In this document: piece after piece, positions 60,567 to 64,000 of the stretch | Layout: each line of letters begins with the position of its first letter | How positions within the stretch are numbered: the stretch's first letter is position 1 | From: Planctomycetota bacterium | Lineage (GTDB): Bacteria; Planctomycetota; Planctomycetia; Gemmatales; Gemmataceae | Reading direction: 5' to 3' | Assembly: GCA_016195405.1 (NCBI GenBank) | Contig: JACPZP010000015.1 | Location: 32,894-96,893, forward strand | Length of the DNA stretch: 64,000 nucleotides | Notes under the pieces: generated by a model | What the model saw: the letters and a program-made list of their open reading frames with translations, nothing else | Database searches by the model: none | What the model was told of the DNA's origin: nothing | Position numbers and translations under genes: made by a program

Positions 60567-60738
60567 GCGATTGGCGGGCACCAGCGCTGGACCCGGCAAA
60601 TGTTAAGAGACCATTGTAGCGGTTCGCCATGCCGACGCAACAATTTGATGCTGCCGAAAACATCTAGCGTTCCTTTGTACTGAACGAAATGCTAGTATAG
60701 GTCGCAAATCTGGAATAAAAGGTAAAAAGGAGCCTCTC

Positions 60739-62208
60739 ATGCCCTGCCGCACTTGGATGGCGCTGCTGATCCTGTTGTTCGTTCCCGCACGGAGCCCCGC
60801 TCAGGAGGTGCAGTTCGAACGACCCAAGCTGGAAGCCAAGGAAATTGAAGCGTCGTTCGGCGTCGACTGGTATGGCGTCTACCTCGACGGCACCAAGGTC
60901 GGATTCATGCGGGCAGGCCTTAACAAAGGCGACAATCGCTACGTCGAATCGATGGCGATGACCCTGAAGCTCGTTTCCAACGAGCAAAAGGTCGAGGTGA
61001 ACTTCGCGCAGACCCTGAGATTTGACAACAAGGCGCCTTACATGCTGCTCGACGGCGAATTGCAAATCAAGGCGGGCGGCTCCACACAGAAAATCACGCT
61101 CACCAAGACGGAGAAGGGCTACAAGGCTTCCGCGCAAACCGGCGACGCGACGAACGTGATCCCGGTCGGCAAGATCGAATACTCGCTGGCGGACTCTATG
61201 GCTCAGGAAACGTGGCTGAAGAAGGAACCACGTCAAGGCGCCGAGATCGTCACGCGCGAACTCGACATGGAGAAGCTCGAGATTCAACCGCAAAAATGCA
61301 CCCTGCTCTCCACCAAGGACAGCCTGGTCGGCGGCGTCAATGTCCGTTACTTCGAAGTGAAGACGCTTAACCTCAAGACCAAGGTCGATCTATTAGCGCG
61401 CTATGACAACCAGGGCAAGCTCCTTTCAGGGGTGATGGCCGACAAGTTTGAGATCCGCCGCGAGACCGAGGAGCAAGCCAAGGACACCAAGTACAGCCGC
61501 GATTTGTTCGTTCTCGGCATGGTCAAGATCGACCGGCCGCTTGGACCGACCGAGTATGTCAAGGAACTGGTCATCGAGGTCGGCGAAGGCGCCAAGCAGG
61601 CCTCGGCCTTGGAAGACGGGCCGCGGCAAATCGTCACCAAGGACAAGGAAGGCGCGGTCACGATCAAGATCGGCAAGAAGTACGGCAAGGAAGCGAAGGC
61701 CAACGCCAAGGAGATCGAGGACGCACTGGCCGAGACGGCGGTTTACGCCATCAGCAACGAGAAGGTCAAAGCGCTTGCCAAAAAGGCGATCGGCGACGCG
61801 GACACTCCCGAGGAGAAGGTGCGCCGCATCGTCAACTTCGTAAACCGCTTTGTCCGGGGCAAGTACATCGGCACCTTGCCCAACATCCACGACTTGATGG
61901 AGAAGAGAGAAGGCGATTGCAAATCCTACGCCCTCTTGACGACGACTTTGTGCCGCGCCGCCGGGGTGCCGTCGCGCGAGGTTTCTGGCTTGGTGTACAC
62001 GGGCGACCATCAAAAATCGTTCGGCGGCCATGCCTGGAACGAAGTCGTCCTGAACGGAATTTGGGTGCCTGTCGATTCGAGCCTCGCGGAGACGGAAGTA
62101 GATGCCGCACACATCTCCTTTGGCACCGAGGCTCAAGCGGCGCGGGCCATGCTCGATACGTTGGGCAAGCTTTCGTTTAAGCTGGTGGAAGTGAAACGGG
62201 GGAAGTGA
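60739..62208 (+). CDS. Exported transglutaminase-like domain protein
   Basis: 489 residues; AAGGAG six bases before the ATG. Signal peptide 1-21. Residues ~25-310 form beta-rich modules (SFGVDWYGVYLDGTKVGFMRAGL, VEVNFAQTLRFDNKAPYMLLDG). The C-terminal transglutaminase fold has a complete Cys-His-Asp triad: GDCKSYALL (~392), GGHAWNEV (~431) and WVPVDSS (~446). Such periplasmic proteins are thought to be peptidases or peptide-crosslinking enzymes; which one applies is not known. Confidence 0.9.
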   Translation: MPCRTWMALLILLFVPARSPAQEVQFERPKLEAKEIEASFGVDWYGVYLDGTKVGFMRAGLNKGDNRYVESMAMTLKLVSNEQKVEVNFAQTLRFDNKAPYMLLDGELQIKAGGSTQKITLTKTEKGYKASAQTGDATNVIPVGKIEYSLADSMAQETWLKKEPRQGAEIVTRELDMEKLEIQPQKCTLLSTKDSLVGGVNVRYFEVKTLNLKTKVDLLARYDNQGKLLSGVMADKFEIRRETEEQAKDTKYSRDLFVLGMVKIDRPLGPTEYVKELVIEVGEGAKQASALEDGPRQIVTKDKEGAVTIKIGKKYGKEAKANAKEIEDALAETAVYAISNEKVKALAKKAIGDADTPEEKVRRIVNFVNRFVRGKYIGTLPNIHDLMEKREGDCKSYALLTTTLCRAAGVPSREVSGLVYTGDHQKSFGGHAWNEVVLNGIWVPVDSSLAETEVDAAHISFGTEAQAARAMLDTLGKLSFKLVEVKRGK

Positions 62209-62238
62209 CGGCTCCTAAGGCCCAAACTAGTTCGAATC

Positions 62239-62421
62239 GGGTGGCATGCTTTCGAGGCCCGGATAGATTGATAAGTCGGAGAATCGGTACGGGCCTCGAA
62301 AGCATGCAGCCCTTGCAAGGACTCGGCCCATCTTCTAGGGGTGAAGTCGCGCCATGCTTTCGGGGCCGACATTCATCTTGCATGTGCGACCTGCTTGCAC
62401 GGCCCCGAAAGCATGCCACCC
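62239..62421. repeat. Two nested GCATGCTTTCGGGGCC palindromes
   Basis: Hairpin 1: 62244-62307; hairpin 2: 62353-62415, each with about 15-18-bp arms. The outer arms also pair with each other (GGGTGGCATGCTTTCG with CGAAAGCATGCCACCC). They fill the gap between the convergent transglutaminase and helicase-associated genes and likely terminate both. Confidence 0.75.
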
Positions 62422-62459
62422 GTCGCTTCCTGACGGGCGCGGCTCTGTAATGAGGTTCT

Positions 62460-64000
62460 TCAACCTTCGCTGTGGAACAGCTTCAACCCCAGCTCCCGGC
62501 AGCGCAAAGACAATGTCTCCACATCCTTTTCCGCCACCACCAGCGCCGTTGGGCCCAAACGGGACTGGATCAGATCGCGCGTGGCGGGCCATTGCTGCAG
62601 GCCGTCGGCAAGCTCGGCGTCCATAACGTGCAACACGATTTGGCGGCGCAGTTCCGCGGGAGGGTGATCCGGCGCGGTGAACAAGAGCTGCGCGGCCGGC
62701 GACACCGGCAGTCCGGTGCGTTGGTTGAACCAGCTTTCCAGGTTTGCCAGGCTAAATCCGTTCGCGCGGGCCGACTGCAATGAGGCGCTCGTCAGGAGAT
62801 ACAAGCGCCTACCGGGCGCCGGGGCAAGCGGTGCAAGCTCCGCGAATGCTTTCACCTCGGACTCCAGAAGCAAATCCGAACGCGCCAAGTCGATGCTCAA
62901 GGTGACGCCGTCAGCCTCCACGTCGACGCATTTCTCCGGCGGCAAGCAATAGTCGCGCGTCGCCGTCAGCCGAAAGTTCCGATAGTCAATCGCCTCTTCG
63001 TTCGAAACCACCGCAAGGCGATCCGTAAGGCGGACGGCGGGAAGCCCGCGCGCGAGCGCCTCGTTCAACTCCGCCGGGCTGGCGAACTCAAAGAGGGCCG
63101 CCGCGGTGTAAACGCTCAACCGGTCGCGCTTGTTCGACCAGGTGCGAAGCGAGTCGAGCACGGCGGCGGGCAGCGATTTCATGCCGTGGCGTTCGAGCGT
63201 CTGCACAATGCTGTCAAAGGTCTCGCCCAATTCAAGCGCGCGATAAACGCCGTGAGACTCCAGTTGCATCGTGCATGCGGCGCCCAGGCCTTTCCAAGTC
63301 GCGAACTTGCTGAGCTGGACGATCAGCTCGGGGGTCAATCCTTGGCGATAGGCGAGGATTTCGAGATTCGGCTGCACCAACACGGTTTGGGGAAACGCCG
63401 CTGCCATAGGCGGCGCGTCGCACAAGCCCAGCACCCAACGGCCCAAAGGCGACAGGCGCACCAGCCAATCCCCGTTGGGGTCGCGCGTCGCTTGCACGAG
63501 CCGGAGCGGATGCGCAATACCTAAAATGAAACGCGCGATGCCGCGCTCCTGCGATGTCGGAGCATTCTTGCCGCTTCGCCGCGCCGGCGCAATCGGTTGG
63601 CCGTTGGCATCAAGAGTCGGGGCCGACCAATACGGATGGCGTTCGACGATCCAGCGTTCAATTGCCTGCGGCGACGCAAACGCGCCGTCGGGCAACCGGC
63701 CTAGCAGCAACAACGCCAGCAAATGCGCTGAAGGATACGGATTTCCGGGCGAATGCTGAGCGTCCAATGCGTAGACTGCATTCCAGTTTTCCAGCACCGG
63801 CAAAACGGACCAAATACTCGCGACGGCCTTTGGCAATCCTTCGCGCCACGATCCTGGGAATTCGCCCGCCTTGAGGTCGCCATTCGAATCCCCAAGCACG
63901 CCAATCGCCGAACCCAAGAGCATGGTGAATTGACTCGGATCGGGCAACGGCGCCAAGCTGTCGGCGGGAGCTTGGCTCAACAGCGGATCGGCCTGAAGCC
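62460..64000 (-). CDS. XPB/Ssl2-like helicase-associated domain protein (cut by right edge)
   Basis: The frame is open from the stop at 62460 to the end of the window, so the TTG at 63980 is not necessarily the start; the 513 residues seen are the C-terminal part. RHGMKSLPAAVLDSLRTWSNKRDRLSVYTAAALFEFASPAELNEAL, RLTDRLAVVSNEEAIDYRNFRLTATRDY and VDVEADGVTLSIDLARSDLLLESEVKAFAE match the Helicase_C_3 (XPB/Ssl2 N-terminal-like) family found in bacteria as stand-alone proteins. It probably interacts with DNA or a helicase; no ATPase motif is present here. Confidence 0.8.
   Translation of the reverse strand, partial: LQADPLLSQAPADSLAPLPDPSQFTMLLGSAIGVLGDSNGDLKAGEFPGSWREGLPKAVASIWSVLPVLENWNAVYALDAQHSPGNPYPSAHLLALLLLGRLPDGAFASPQAIERWIVERHPYWSAPTLDANGQPIAPARRSGKNAPTSQERGIARFILGIAHPLRLVQATRDPNGDWLVRLSPLGRWVLGLCDAPPMAAAFPQTVLVQPNLEILAYRQGLTPELIVQLSKFATWKGLGAACTMQLESHGVYRALELGETFDSIVQTLERHGMKSLPAAVLDSLRTWSNKRDRLSVYTAAALFEFASPAELNEALARGLPAVRLTDRLAVVSNEEAIDYRNFRLTATRDYCLPPEKCVDVEADGVTLSIDLARSDLLLESEVKAFAELAPLAPAPGRRLYLLTSASLQSARANGFSLANLESWFNQRTGLPVSPAAQLLFTAPDHPPAELRRQIVLHVMDAELADGLQQWPATRDLIQSRLGPTALVVAEKDVETLSLRCRELGLKLFHSEG

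Overview
The window comes from a planctomycete, most likely a member of the Gemmataceae. I infer this from the gene families present: a PVC-type haem-binding dehydrogenase with HEAT repeats, a DUF1501 Tat-exported protein, a BBP7-type outer-membrane barrel, a Cys/Tyr-rich YTV-repeat wall protein, a beta-helix protein with an LEALEDR N-terminus, and an ECF sigma factor paired with a Ser/Thr kinase. There is no rRNA, no recognisable tRNA, no CRISPR array, no intact insertion sequence and no prophage. Genes are mostly monocistronic or in short operons on both strands, with AAGGAG/GGAGG-type ribosome sites and several 1-4 nt start/stop overlaps.

Layout. 1-9.3 kb: a sulfatase cut by the left edge, two small exported proteins, then a run of membrane or envelope genes (DUF4239, DUF1254, two membrane proteins, DUF2252, an outer-membrane barrel, a K+ channel-like protein). 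9.4-17.3 kb: a DUF1501 protein, a large extracellular beta-helix protein with a one-base frameshift, and an ECF sigma factor followed by its kinase. 17.4-24.1 kb: a methyltransferase, scpA, a Clp-N-like protein, a Gfo/Idh/MocA oxidoreductase, rnpA-yidD, a lipoprotein with a phosphatase-like fold, a broken DUF4149-like gene and a PEP-CTERM protein. 24.5-33.4 kb: BBP7 barrel, SEC-C/TPR protein, a thioredoxin-family protein interrupted by UGA in its active site, the PVC haem protein and a hicBA pair. 33.5-43.3 kb: small membrane and zinc-ribbon proteins, a B3/B4-domain protein, the sdhCAB operon, a histidine phosphatase, an aldolase-like protein and the YTV-repeat protein. 43.6-52.1 kb: oligoendopeptidase F, central carbon genes (pgl, rpiA, rpe), a lone nuoM, an ACT-domain protein and a TPR protein. 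52.2-64 kb: a two-gene XRE-regulator module, an Ig-like exported protein, small lipoproteins, tatC, a cobA-hemD fusion, a transglutaminase-like protein and an XPB/Ssl2-like helicase-associated protein cut by the right edge.

Two themes stand out. First, the gene at 28565-29695 reads as a thioredoxin-fold protein whose CxxC motif is UGA-Gly-Pro-Cys. It is followed by a hairpin with a GGUC-containing loop at a distance compatible with a bacterial SECIS, so it is a strong selenoprotein candidate. Second, the intergenic DNA holds many palindromic repeats of at least nine families. Some lie inside coding sequence: one inserts about 20 residues in frame into the kinase domain at 16128-16185, and another encodes part of an export signal at 13662-13688. 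Several supply the stop codon of the neighbouring gene (23172, 35382, 39045, 47985, 56313). The behaviour recalls Rickettsia palindromic elements.
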